From positions 434,001-498,000 of the forward strand of contig NZ_QEWW01000001.1 of the NCBI RefSeq assembly GCF_003121895.1: DNA of 64,000 bases. The letters are read 5' to 3'. The translations under genes and the position numbers were made by a program. The notes beneath the pieces were generated by a model. The model was not told the DNA's origin. It ran no database searches and saw nothing but the letters and a program-made list of their open reading frames with translations. Source of the DNA: Ignatzschineria cameli. Its GTDB lineage: Bacteria > Pseudomonadota > Gammaproteobacteria > Cardiobacteriales > Wohlfahrtiimonadaceae. Positions 48,505-57,626 of this stretch are shown piece after piece. Within the stretch, counting starts at the first letter, position 1. Each line of letters begins with the position of its first letter.

Positions 48505-50340
48505 ATGAAAATTCTCCAACGTTTTGAATCCCTTATCGACCCTTTTAAATCACACCCCGATAAGGCGCCTCCTAAAACGTTATTCGCCTTCTATTGGCAC
48601 TATATTAGCCAGGTTAAATGGGTCTTTGTTACACTCCTTGTGACAGGATTTTTTGTCTCAACATTGGAGATCTTTCTCTTTAAATATATTGGGGAAATTG
48701 TGGATCTTGTTGATAGTGTCGACACACCGGCAGAGCTTTGGGCAGAGCATCGTTGGACCTTTATTGTGATGTTATCGGTAATTCTTCTTTTTCGCCCTTT
48801 AGCCTCATTTTTACACAATCTCCTTATCAATCAATCTCTCACGACCAACTTTACCTCGATGATTCGCTGGCAACAACATCGGTATGTGGTAAAGCAGAGT
48901 CTCAACTTTTTTCATAGCAGTCTTTCCGGCGGTATAGCTAGCCGAGTGATGAATACGGGGCAATCGATCCGTAACTCCGTCATCATGTCGACAGATTCCA
49001 TGTGGCGAATTGTGATCTATGCCGTTACAACGATTATCCTCTTTTTTGAGATGAATCCTTGGTTAGCGCTTCCGATCTTAATTTGGATTGTGCTCTATAG
49101 CTTTATTCTGCGCTACTTTCTACCCAGAACGCGCCATCGCTCCCATATCTCCGCAAAAGCGCGCTCTCGATTGATGGGACATATTGTCGATAGCTATAGC
49201 AATATTACAACGCTAAAACTCTTCTCCCATTCGGAAAAAGATGAGGCGGATGCTCAATCTGTAATGCAGAAGCAGACAGATGCCGCACTTCGATCAACTC
49301 AACTCTCAACCATGATGGATCTTACTTTAATGGTGCTAAACAGCATTCTTATCGCCACAACCATTCTTCTTTCCCTCTATCTATGGGGTGCATCACTGAT
49401 TACCGCAGGAGCAATTGCTTTTACGATGAGTCTTGTGATTCGGATTAACACTATGTCGAGCTGGGTCATGCGAGTTATTAGCCATATTTTTGAGGATATT
49501 GGAAATGTTCAAGATGGAATTAAGGTCATTGCACAACGCAGAGAAGTGCAAGATCATCCTGATGCAAAAAGATTAGAACGGGTAAAAGGGGAGATCACCT
49601 TCCGCAATGTTCATTTTAATTACCATCAAGAGAAACCGATCTATCACAATCTCAACTTGATGATTCATCCAGGAGAGAAAATTGGGCTTGTTGGGCCATC
49701 TGGTGCCGGCAAAACCACATTAACGCAGATTCTCTTACGACTATACGATATCGATCAGGGAGAGATATTAATTGATGGGGAGAATATTACACAATTTACG
49801 CAAGATTCTTTACGCCAAAAAATTGGTGTTGTGACCCAAGAGCCGACTCTTTTCCACCGATCGATTCGAGACAATCTACTCTATGGCAATCCTCATGCCA
49901 CCGATGAGATGCTCTATGAAGCTCTCAGAAAGACACATGCCGAGCAGTTTGTGCGTGAATTAGTGGATCAATATGGGCAAAAAGGGCTCGATGCATTAGT
50001 TGGTGAGAGTGGAGTTAAACTCTCTGGTGGACAGCGACAACGTATTGCCATTGCTCGCGTCTTGCTTAAAAATGCGCCGATCTTAATTCTCGATGAAGCG
50101 ACCTCCGCGCTTGACTCAGAATCAGAGAGTGTCATCCAGGAGAATCTCGAGCAGCTGATGGCGGGAAAGACCGTCATCGCAATTGCCCATCGCCTTTCGA
50201 CCATCGCTAAAATGGATCGCTTAATTGTGATGAAAGAGGGGCAGATTGTCGAACAGGGAACCCATCAATCATTGCTGAAAAAAGGGGGGCTTTATGCCTC
50301 ATTTTGGGAGATGCAAGCAGGGAAAATGGGTAGAGAATAG
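48505..50340 (+). CDS. ABC exporter, fused membrane and ATPase domains
   Basis: Type IV (MsbA-like) half-transporter, substrate unknown. Six membrane segments in residues about 30-330, then an ATPase domain with Walker A GPSGAGKTT (about 400), signature LSGGQRQR (about 510) and Walker B ILILDEATSALD, with the H-loop in AIAHRLST. 611 residues. It resembles multidrug or lipid half-exporters that dimerise. No partner gene is adjacent, so a homodimer is likely. A typical ribosome site is not obvious. Confidence 0.92.
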   Translation: MKILQRFESLIDPFKSHPDKAPPKTLFAFYWHYISQVKWVFVTLLVTGFFVSTLEIFLFKYIGEIVDLVDSVDTPAELWAEHRWTFIVMLSVILLFRPLASFLHNLLINQSLTTNFTSMIRWQQHRYVVKQSLNFFHSSLSGGIASRVMNTGQSIRNSVIMSTDSMWRIVIYAVTTIILFFEMNPWLALPILIWIVLYSFILRYFLPRTRHRSHISAKARSRLMGHIVDSYSNITTLKLFSHSEKDEADAQSVMQKQTDAALRSTQLSTMMDLTLMVLNSILIATTILLSLYLWGASLITAGAIAFTMSLVIRINTMSSWVMRVISHIFEDIGNVQDGIKVIAQRREVQDHPDAKRLERVKGEITFRNVHFNYHQEKPIYHNLNLMIHPGEKIGLVGPSGAGKTTLTQILLRLYDIDQGEILIDGENITQFTQDSLRQKIGVVTQEPTLFHRSIRDNLLYGNPHATDEMLYEALRKTHAEQFVRELVDQYGQKGLDALVGESGVKLSGGQRQRIAIARVLLKNAPILILDEATSALDSESESVIQENLEQLMAGKTVIAIAHRLSTIAKMDRLIVMKEGQIVEQGTHQSLLKKGGLYASFWEMQAGKMGRE

Positions 50341-50360
50341 ATCTTAAAACTTCATAAAAC

Positions 50361-50390
50361 TTGACAATGATCTATTGTTGAGACTATGAT
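50361..50390 (+). promoter_or_regulatory. Promoter of the M-box / CorA operon
   Basis: Consensus TTGACA at 50361-50366 and TATGAT at 50385-50390 with 18 bases between, just upstream of the riboswitch, so the whole aptamer would be transcribed. Confidence 0.7.
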
Positions 50391-50410
50391 CTGTTCCAAC
50401 ATATTACATA

Positions 50411-50600
50411 TACCTCGTTAGGTGAGGCTCCTGTACGGAGACATGCTACTGCCCAGAAACGTCCAAAGACGCCAATGGGTTTGAACAGAAACTATCGAAT
50501 TAAGGTGGTTTATAACGTAGCTAGTCAATCAGAATAGAAAATGATTTTTCTCAATTGATTGATCTTATGCCGTACAGTGCTAAAGCTCAATGAATGGAGG
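50411..50600 (+). promoter_or_regulatory. M-box (ykoK) magnesium riboswitch aptamer
   Basis: The leader carries the conserved M-box blocks in the right order: cgttaggtgaggctcctgta, then acatgctactgccc, then cgtccaaagacgccaatggg, aaggtggttta with the aacgtagct block, and finally gccgtacagtgctaaagctc. M-boxes sense Mg2+ and stop transcription when it is plentiful. The boundaries are approximate. A strong terminator (50711-50747) lies between this aptamer and the first CorA-family gene, the expected arrangement for a transcriptional off-switch. This is recognition from remembered consensus, not a covariance-model hit. Confidence 0.9.
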
Positions 50601-50620
50601 AAGATCGGACTCAACGGAAA

Positions 50621-50654
50621 TCGATAGGATAATGGTCATTATCGAATCTTTTTT
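50621..50654 (+). promoter_or_regulatory. Possible second hairpin in the riboswitch expression platform
   Basis: Overlapping inverted repeats tcgata/tatcga and gataatg/cattatc, followed by a T run at 50649-50654; the whole is flanked by gactcaa/ttgagtc (50608-50614, 50653-50659). It could be an alternative or earlier termination point, or an antiterminator element. Confidence 0.4.
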
Positions 50655-50710
50655 GAGTCAATTAAGATCGTGCTAAAGCGAGATCGCTCATTTTGAACGT
50701 ATCTCCATAA

Positions 50711-50747
50711 AAAAGCGCGCCTTCGTCATTGAGGTGCGCTTTTTTTG
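50711..50747 (+). terminator. Riboswitch-controlled intrinsic terminator
   Basis: Stem aaaagcgcgcct/aggtgcgctttt with one G-T pair, nine-base loop, and a run of seven T, 82 bases before the first CorA-family start. Confidence 0.88.
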
Positions 50748-50828
50748 TATCTATAGCCTCTCCAAACCTGTTTTACCTCTTGTATAGAGCAAGGGGACCA
50801 AGAATCACCAACAGAAAGGAGTTCTATC

Positions 50829-51764
50829 ATGGCGATCAACCCAACCTATCAAGACATTCTACTCAATAGCACCGCTCGGCATGAAGAGAAGCAAAGCGCT
50901 AAGACTCTTTGGATCAATCTTGTTGCACCGAGTAGAGAGAAGGTTGACAGACTCCTCCATTCTCTCGATCTACCACTCGATACGCTCAATCAACCTCGTA
51001 GCAGCTTGCAGAAAAAGATCGGAGATCTACTTCTCTTAAGGCTCCATATTCCTAAAAGAAATCTCCCTTACTCTCCGATTCCTTATCAAGTGACCCTTTT
51101 AACGATCTTAATTAAGGGTAATAAGGTGGTGACGATTTTAGAAGATGAGACAACGCTCTTAATGCATCTTGAGCATGAGTATCTTGTGAAATGGGCATTT
51201 TTAGATGTGACAAGCTTTGTCTATCGCCTCTTAGCATTAACAACAGAGGGCTTTATTCTGGCAACAAAAGAGGTTGAAAGAGAGACAACGCAGATGGAAG
51301 AGGCATTAAAAAGAACTTTTAATAACCAATCGGTCTATCAACTTCTCAACTACAACAAGAGCTTTCTCTTCTTTGCAAAAGCATTGAAGCATAACTATAA
51401 ATTACTCAATGTCATCTATGAGCAGAGTATGCTCAAAGCCGATTATGAGCAGGATCTTCAGCTCTCAGATCTAATTGTAGAGACTGCTCAAGCAGAGAAT
51501 TTAGCCCGTATTTACAATGCCAATCTGCGCAATTTGATGGATGCTTATTCCGCATTGATTAAGAATAATCTAAGTCTCTCTGTGCAATATTTAACGATCT
51601 TTATCACCATCTCGGCGATACCTATGTCAATTGCAGCGCTCTATGGCATGAATACCCCCTTACCATTTCAAGATGAGCCTTATGCGCTCACGCTTCTTGC
51701 AATCATTACCGGCATCCTCATCTTAGGCGCCTTACTGGTCTTTAGAGTAAAGAGAATGATATAG
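50829..51764 (+). CDS. CorA-family magnesium/divalent cation transporter, copy 1 (GMN)
   Basis: Inner-membrane Mg2+ (or Co2+/Ni2+) channel of the 2-TM-GxN (CorA/MIT) family, acting as a homopentamer in known members. Long cytosolic alpha/beta domain with an extended helix, then two C-terminal membrane segments with the selectivity signature YGMN (about residue 273) before the short periplasmic loop. 311 residues. AAAGGAG precedes the start. First gene after the M-box, so expected to be made when Mg2+ is low. Symbol withheld because the three copies are closer to the YfjQ-like group than to E. coli CorA. Confidence 0.92.
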   Translation: MAINPTYQDILLNSTARHEEKQSAKTLWINLVAPSREKVDRLLHSLDLPLDTLNQPRSSLQKKIGDLLLLRLHIPKRNLPYSPIPYQVTLLTILIKGNKVVTILEDETTLLMHLEHEYLVKWAFLDVTSFVYRLLALTTEGFILATKEVERETTQMEEALKRTFNNQSVYQLLNYNKSFLFFAKALKHNYKLLNVIYEQSMLKADYEQDLQLSDLIVETAQAENLARIYNANLRNLMDAYSALIKNNLSLSVQYLTIFITISAIPMSIAALYGMNTPLPFQDEPYALTLLAIITGILILGALLVFRVKRMI

Positions 51765-51818
51765 CACCAATGCTTTAGAAAGAAATCTTCCCCATTTTTA
51801 AAGAGAGGAGTAATAAAA

Positions 51819-52769
51819 ATGTTAACCATCTACCAAAATAGCGATGAGCGCTTAATAAAAAAATCAGTCATTCGTCCTAATCATCTTCTTCTTTTGATTG
51901 ATCCTAATGAGGATGAGATCAGACAGATGACACGTCACTTTCAATTACCGGCAAAATTCTTTATCGATGCGCTCGATCAGGATGAACGCCCCCGTTTAGA
52001 GCGAGATGAGCAGGGCTATCTTATTGTCCTTAATCTACCGGTGAAGAATCCCAAGGCCGGGGAGAAGCATGAGCCTCCCTATATCACTCAGCCTTTAGGC
52101 GTTATTCATACCGATAGCAATCTCATTTTAGTGAGCAAGAGTGGTCATCCGATTATCGATCAACTTATCGCCGGAGAGTGTGGTGAATTTCAAACAGAGA
52201 TGAAGACGCGTATTACGCTACTACTCTTTAAGGCTGTTGCAAAAGCTTATGATGATCATCTTGGTTATATCAATGATCAAGCGGCACAATTACAGCAGAA
52301 GTTACGCGCCTCCTATCAAAATAAAGAACTCTTTAGCTTGATTGAGTTGAGTAAAAGTCTTGTCTTCTTCTCCACTTCACTCTCTGCTTTAGCGATTCTC
52401 TATCGGCAGATGATGCAGGGGAAAACGTTCAAGATTCAAGAAGAGGATCGCAAGCTCCTCGACACTATCTTAATCGATATTGAGCAATCGGCTGAAGTTG
52501 CAGAGATGCGGCGAGAGAGCCTTAGTAACTTGATGGATGCTTATGCAGCGATTGTTCATAATAATCTTAATACTGTTTTAAAAGCGCTCACAGCAATCGC
52601 CATTGTGATGATTATTCCCACTATGATCGGCTCAATCTTCTCCATGAATGTGGCACTCCCTAATGAGGATGATCCCACAACGACAATCATTGTCGCAACG
52701 ATTATGGCAGGTATGAGCCTATTACTGATGGTCTTTTTCTACTTTAAACGATATATCCGTTTGCAGTAG
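51819..52769 (+). CDS. CorA-family transporter, copy 2, with SMN in place of GMN
   Basis: Same architecture as its neighbours: cytosolic domain, long stalk helix, conserved SNLMDAYAAIVHNNLNTVLK region, two membrane segments. The canonical GMN filter is replaced by FSMN (about residue 278), and the periplasmic loop is NEDDPTT rather than the Gln/Asp loop of the others. In known CorA proteins GMN is essentially invariant and its Gly is needed for transport. The rest of the protein is intact, so this is unlikely to be simple decay. 316 residues. GAGAGGAG precedes the start; 54 bases after copy 1. Confidence 0.9.
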   Translation: MLTIYQNSDERLIKKSVIRPNHLLLLIDPNEDEIRQMTRHFQLPAKFFIDALDQDERPRLERDEQGYLIVLNLPVKNPKAGEKHEPPYITQPLGVIHTDSNLILVSKSGHPIIDQLIAGECGEFQTEMKTRITLLLFKAVAKAYDDHLGYINDQAAQLQQKLRASYQNKELFSLIELSKSLVFFSTSLSALAILYRQMMQGKTFKIQEEDRKLLDTILIDIEQSAEVAEMRRESLSNLMDAYAAIVHNNLNTVLKALTAIAIVMIIPTMIGSIFSMNVALPNEDDPTTTIIVATIMAGMSLLLMVFFYFKRYIRLQ

Positions 52770-52779
52770 AGGATTTATA

Positions 52780-52864
52780 AAATTGATTCAGATCTTAAAT
52801 ATATGAATATATGAATATATAAAAATATACGAAGATATGAAAATATGAAGATGTAAAGATATCT
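52780..52864. repeat. AT-rich degenerate repeat between CorA copies 2 and 3
   Basis: Runs of atatgaatatatgaatat and variants (atatacga, atatgaaa, atgaagat) fill the intergenic spacer. Confidence 0.6.
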
Positions 52865-52877
52865 CGGAGGTATCACA

Positions 52878-53825
52878 ATGATGCAGATCTATAAAAATCT
52901 TATTCGCAATAGCTACTATCATGAATCAGAAATTACTCAAGATAACTGGGTTGAGGTCATAGCCCCTACAGCGGCAGAGCGTCTAAAGATGAATCGCCAA
53001 CTAGGTATTTCGAGCCATTTTATTGCAGAAGCGCTCGATCTAAATACACGTCCTATGATCGAAAAGAGTGAGGGGATCACCTACATTATTATCCATGTCC
53101 CAACGGTTAATCGGGAGATTGAAAAGAATAGTGATGGTATTCGTTATCGCACTGTTCCTTTTGGAATCGCACTCACTGGCACCCATTTAGTCACCATCTG
53201 TAGCGTAGAGACTCCACAACTACGTGAAAATTTTATTCGCAATTGTCAGGGGTTAGGGAAGGAGCGACTCATTCAAAACACCCTCGATCTATTGCATCAT
53301 ACCGCTCAACGCTATCTAAAGTTGATGCATACCATGGAGCATGAGATTGCTGAGGCAGAGGAGGAATTATCCCGCTCATATCGTAATTCTGAGCTCTACA
53401 CATTACTCTATCTTAATGATGGGCTTCTCGATATGACAATATCGCTCAAGCAGATGCTTCATCTTATGCGTAAGATCAATCATGAGCATCATTTAGAATT
53501 GATTGCCGATGGCCAAGAGCTATTTGATGATACGATTATTGAACTTGAACAAGCTTACTCTGTTGCAGAGATCAATCAACTTAATGCCAATAATGTGATG
53601 GATGCTTATGGCAATATTATTCAAAATAATGTGAGTCACGTGGTGAAGCTCTTAACGGCAATGACAATTGTCCTCTCGATTCCCACCCTAATTGCAAGCA
53701 TCTATGGAATGAATGTACCTCTCCCATATCAGGATGCACCTGAGGCATTTATGCTTCTCATTGCAATCATGGTTGTTTTAAGTGGAATTGTTGCCGGCAT
53801 CTTCTTTAAGAAACGTTTTTTTTGA
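52878..53825 (+). CDS. CorA-family magnesium/divalent cation transporter, copy 3 (GMN)
   Basis: Third consecutive member: cytosolic domain, stalk helix with NANNVMDAYGNIIQNN, and two membrane segments with YGMN (about residue 280) and a loop VPLPYQDAPEA close to copy 1. 315 residues. A strong CGGAGG ribosome site lies seven bases before the first of two adjacent ATGs. The 108-base spacer before it is an AT-rich run of atatga words. A terminator palindrome follows, closing the M-box operon. Confidence 0.92.
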   Translation: MMQIYKNLIRNSYYHESEITQDNWVEVIAPTAAERLKMNRQLGISSHFIAEALDLNTRPMIEKSEGITYIIIHVPTVNREIEKNSDGIRYRTVPFGIALTGTHLVTICSVETPQLRENFIRNCQGLGKERLIQNTLDLLHHTAQRYLKLMHTMEHEIAEAEEELSRSYRNSELYTLLYLNDGLLDMTISLKQMLHLMRKINHEHHLELIADGQELFDDTIIELEQAYSVAEINQLNANNVMDAYGNIIQNNVSHVVKLLTAMTIVLSIPTLIASIYGMNVPLPYQDAPEAFMLLIAIMVVLSGIVAGIFFKKRFF

Positions 53826-53856
53826 AATGTAAAAAGTATCTTGATGAGTGGAAAAG

Positions 53857-53908
53857 AGAGCCCTAAATATGTCTTTTATATTTAGGACGAGACAATATTT
53901 AGGGCTCT
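53857..53908. terminator. Palindromic terminator closing the CorA operon, with a nested alternative hairpin
   Basis: Fourteen-base-pair perfect outer stem (53857-53870 with 53895-53908). A third related arm (atatttag at 53879-53886) can instead pair with the left arm as a shorter hairpin. T runs are short on both strands. It lies between the convergent CorA operon and the autotransporter tail, so it may serve both. Confidence 0.75.
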
Positions 53909-53930
53909 TTAACTAATAAGGGGTTATAAA

Positions 53931-54330
53931 TTAAAGCTCATAATTGACTCGAATACTTATCTCGCCTCCTTTCCGTTTACCAAAATAGCCGGAAAGATTT
54001 GTATCATAAGAGAATCGAGATGTTTCAGAAGGTTTTAGCGTTGCACCAATATTAACAATCCCGCTACTTCCCTTAAGTGATCCTGTATCAACCTTCATAG
54101 TCTGGTAGGTAGAGAAGTTAAAATCAGTATCAAATTCATACTCATAAGCAACTCCTGCTTTAAAAGTCATATTAGGGCGATATTGGTAACGCCACTCAGC
54201 AGCAAGATTGAGTCGTTTAGAGTTGATTGCACCAAAATGGATAGGATCACCTGTTATTCGGGTATTCTTCCCACTAAGTCGTGTCCATAAAAAGGTAGAG
54301 GAGAGATCTAATTTGTAGGATTTACTAGCG
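53931..54330 (-). pseudogene. Autotransporter beta-barrel C-terminal fragment (cut off by the IS)
   Basis: Reads in frame on the minus strand from the IS edge: KSYKLDLSSTFLW, then WRYQYRPNMTFKAGVAYEYEFD, ending EISIRVNYEL. These are amphipathic beta strands of an autotransporter barrel. The C-terminal residue is Leu rather than the usual Phe. The frame joins exactly to the fragment at 55168 if the IS and a two-base duplication are removed. Without the rest of the gene it has no start signal and is presumably not made. Confidence 0.85.
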
Positions 54331-55167
54331 TTGTTTACAGTATTCGGAGAAAATACTGTTATGAATATGCATAAAAATACCAGATTAACGCCTTATCATC
54401 GTGAAGAGATTTGGCGTCTTTATACCAAAGAAAAAGTGACTGTTACTTATCTTGCGCAAAGATTCAATGTCAGTCGTCCCACTATTTACAAAGCTCTTAG
54501 GCTCTCCAGACTTGGGCTATTTAAGCCACAGACTAGCACTAATGAGCGTTTTAAAACCATCAAATACGGTATTAAAAGGCTTGTAAAGGTTGAAAAATCA
54601 ATAGAGGATCGCCTAAAAAGGCAAGCTAAACGTTACAACAAATCCTATCCTGGTGAAATGGTTCATGTTGATACCAAAAGGCTACCATTGCTTAAAGGAG
54701 AGCTTAAAAAAGGTCGTAGAGAATACCTGTTTGTGGGTATCGATGATTTCTCAAGAGAACTATATGCTGGTATTTATGAAGATAAATCACAATTTAGTGC
54801 GGCAACATTTCTTCAGGAAGATATTCTTGCCCAATGCCCTTATACTGTTGATTGCGTCTACTCTGATAATGGACGAGAATATAAGGGAACGATAGATCAT
54901 GCCTTTGTTAACCTGTGTAGATTGAATCATATTAATCAGAAATTTACACGACCAGCAAGACCACAAAGAATGGTAAAGCTGAACGGGTCATCCGTACATT
55001 AATGGAAATGTGGCATGAAAAAGAAGAGTTTTTAAATAGTAATGATCGAAAATCAAAACTCAAAAGATTTTTAAATTTCTATAACACGGTAAAACCTCAT
55101 AAGGGATTAAATGGCTCAACGCCTTATGAAGTTTTAGATTTTTATTTTAAACAGGAAGTGTAAACAA
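54331..55167. mobile_element. IS481-like insertion sequence, about 837 bases
   Basis: Bounded by the inverted repeat ttgtttaca (54331-54339) and tgtaaacaa (55159-55167). The flanks agcg and cgct extend the match to 13 bases, so the true tip is uncertain. A shared cg immediately outside suggests a two-base target duplication; deleting the element plus one cg restores the autotransporter reading frame. It carries one transposase gene, which is frameshifted. Confidence 0.82.
54361..55163 (+). pseudogene. IS481-family-like transposase, frameshifted
   Basis: DDE transposase with an N-terminal helix-turn-helix (YLAQRFNVSRPTIYKALR), first catalytic Asp in VHVDTKRLP, second in VYSDNGREYKG. The first frame runs out after RPQ at about 54966; the next frame continues KNGKAERVIRTLME...PHKGLNGSTPYEV, which carries the catalytic Glu, to a stop at 55163. 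Adding one A to the AAA at 54965-54967 would give an intact protein of about 267 residues. A programmed slip is unlikely because there is no slippery heptamer. ATG at 54361 has GGAG about 11 bases upstream. Confidence 0.85.
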
Positions 55168-57183
55168 CGCTCCCTTTTCTTACATCTAATTGTTGTCGCT
55201 CTGCAACAGCTATCTGATACCCCAAAGAAAGATGCGCTCCCCAATAGGGGCTTGATATCTTATAACTCGCTAACTCCTTCGTTACTACATGAGCTAAATC
55301 TTTAGAGTTAAATTTATTACGGCTTCGGCCATAACGTATTCCTCCATCAAGGTAGAAACCATTCTCAAAGTTATAGCGGCTTAACAACCCTAGACCATAA
55401 TAATAGTTATCGCCAGAACCACGGCTACTTAAATGGTTGCCATAAGGGGTATCAGTTTTATAATCAGACCAGCCATATTCAATAATCGGCGCTATCACCC
55501 AACGATCCTTTTGATAGGTCACCCCCATTGTAATGATATATTCATTCGCTCGAATAGTTGAGCCATTGGTATATTTCGAATGTCCCGCATAAAAATCAGC
55601 AAAAGGAACATAACCATCAACTTGGTTTTTACGCATAATGCCGGTGAGATTATCAGCACCTCTTAAAAGAAGCTCTTCCATAGCTAAGCGCCCATCACCG
55701 ATCGCTTTTAATTTTGGATTAACCTGAACCGCAGGGGGATTAGGCTTATCGGGAGGAGAAGGCTCATCAGGCCTATTAGTTCCACTCTTAATGACTGTAA
55801 TTACTCGATCATTCTCATACTCAACAACGGTTTCAACATCATAAATTAATGAGATTCCTTGATGCAATTGAGTGATTTGATCCGTTCCCGCAGTAGCATC
55901 CCCTGTTAATTTTCCAGCTCCCGCTTGCATTAAGATAAATTGATCTCCGGCACCTAATAACGTATCGCCAGAATGCATTCCTACAACTTTAATGTCAGAA
56001 GGTCTATTGGAATTCCTATCCTGATAATCACCATAATTGCCATTATGGCTACCTAAAGTAATGGTATCAGCATTAATAATAGCGATATTCTTATTTGCTA
56101 ATTGAGGCGTTAATGTGAATTGATAATATTCAAAGTTCGCTACATCTTGAAAATAGAGTGGCGATTTTGCACTCACATGAAGTCTATTGCCGGTAAAAAG
56201 ATCATATTGGCTTGCACTATAAGCATCATTATAAGTTAGGCGGCCGCCATATAACTGCCCACCATTTTCAACTTTTGCAAACTCCCCTAACTCCACTAGG
56301 TTATTGATCGCAGATACTTGAGTGCCATCCATCAATACTTGATTTCGCCCCGCGATCTCACTTCCATTGGAGAAGTACGCATTTCCGGGAGTAATTGCAT
56401 AGTGAATATCACCTCCATAAATATTCCCTCCATCATTAAGGGTACCTAAAAGCTTTACACTATTATCATTTGCTTCTAATACTGTATTTTTTAGATCGAT
56501 ATTGGCCCCGGCATCGATCTTATCGCTCGATTGCTCATGATCTCCTGAATGAATTACAGCACCACTTGTTGCTGATCCAGCCCTTAAATTGAGAGCAGTA
56601 TATCCACCGATAAGATCGCTCACAGATCCTTTATCGGCAACTTCAACTCGATTCTTATTGGCTTGAAGTGTCATGGAATCGGCATAAATTTCTGAATAGG
56701 CATAAGCTTTCTTATGAGGTAAATTCCCCTCTGGATCAGCAGGATCATGATATTCAGGATTACGGTCATAAATATTTGAGTTAGAAGTAATATTGCCAGC
56801 CGCCGCATTCCCTGATCTTAAAGATGCAACGGCATTTCCGCCCACGACCTTATTAGCTGATCCTGCTGATAAAATAGCATTGTCACTAGCATTAATGACG
56901 GATCCTGTCGCCCGAGTAATTGCGTTTGCATCAACATCTGCAAATATTTTTGTTCCATTTTGATAGGTCACATCTCCCGCTGTCGCATCAGCGGCTTGAA
57001 GTAATAAGGTGGCATCTCCACCATAGATAGTTTTACTATTACCCGTTGTTTCAACATGATTACTGCTCGCTTTAAGATTTAAATCTCGAGCTACCACATA
57101 ACTATTGGCGAAAGTATAGTTTTCAGCAGCAATATCTTCGGTTGTATCGATCGTGATATCTCTTGATGTTGCGTTGCCCGATA
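55168..57183 (-). pseudogene. Autotransporter middle fragment: passenger repeats and barrel start
   Basis: The largest open piece, about 680 codons, broken at its 3' end by the IS. It carries passenger repeats 4-9 of a GG-centred unit (LVGGKASVQL, IYGGDATLLL, VVGGNAVASL, LIGGYTALNL, IYGGDIHYAI, LYGGRLTYND), a Pro-rich linker (RPDEPSPPDKPNPPAV), then the beginning of the autotransporter barrel (VPFADFYAGHSKY onward). On its own it lacks a signal peptide and the last strands of the barrel, so it cannot be exported. It joins the upstream fragment if one G is added to the five-G run at 57206-57210. Confidence 0.88.
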
Positions 57184-57626
57184 TCAACTGTACTGATGCT
57201 TTTCCCCCACAAGAAGATTAGCATCTGAAGAAGATTGGATACGATTCTCAGAAGCATCTAAAGCGATCTTATTGCTATCGATATTTGTAAAGGCCGATGC
57301 CCGATTTTCCAAGCGAGATAAGCTGTTTTGGCTTGTCGGTTGATTTTTTATATCCCCTTTTTGTGCGCTTCCTGTTTTCCCATCTAATAATGCTTCGCCC
57401 CCAATAACCGAATCGATTATATTTTGACTTGAGAGGAGAGAAACCTGATTTTTAAGAGAGGAGATGCTCATCTCACCATAAATATTGAGACTACTATTTT
57501 TAACACTAAAACCATATTGGCCATCACTAGTAACTTTATCTCCCTGAGTCGCACCTGTCATTAGTTCAACGGCCGATTGTCCACCGTAAAGAGAGCCGGT
57601 AAAGCCTATCTCATCTTTAAGGGTTA
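57184..57626 (-). pseudogene. Autotransporter passenger fragment, second piece
   Basis: Open in a third frame, with passenger repeats LYGGQSAVEL and VIGGEALLDG. It starts where the first piece goes out of frame and stops at about 57184 after KHQYS. No ribosome site of its own; it is part of the same broken gene. Confidence 0.85.

Noticed and set aside
54960-54985. Programmed -1 frameshift in the transposase
   Set aside because: No slippery heptamer or downstream hairpin; IS481-type transposases are normally made from one frame.
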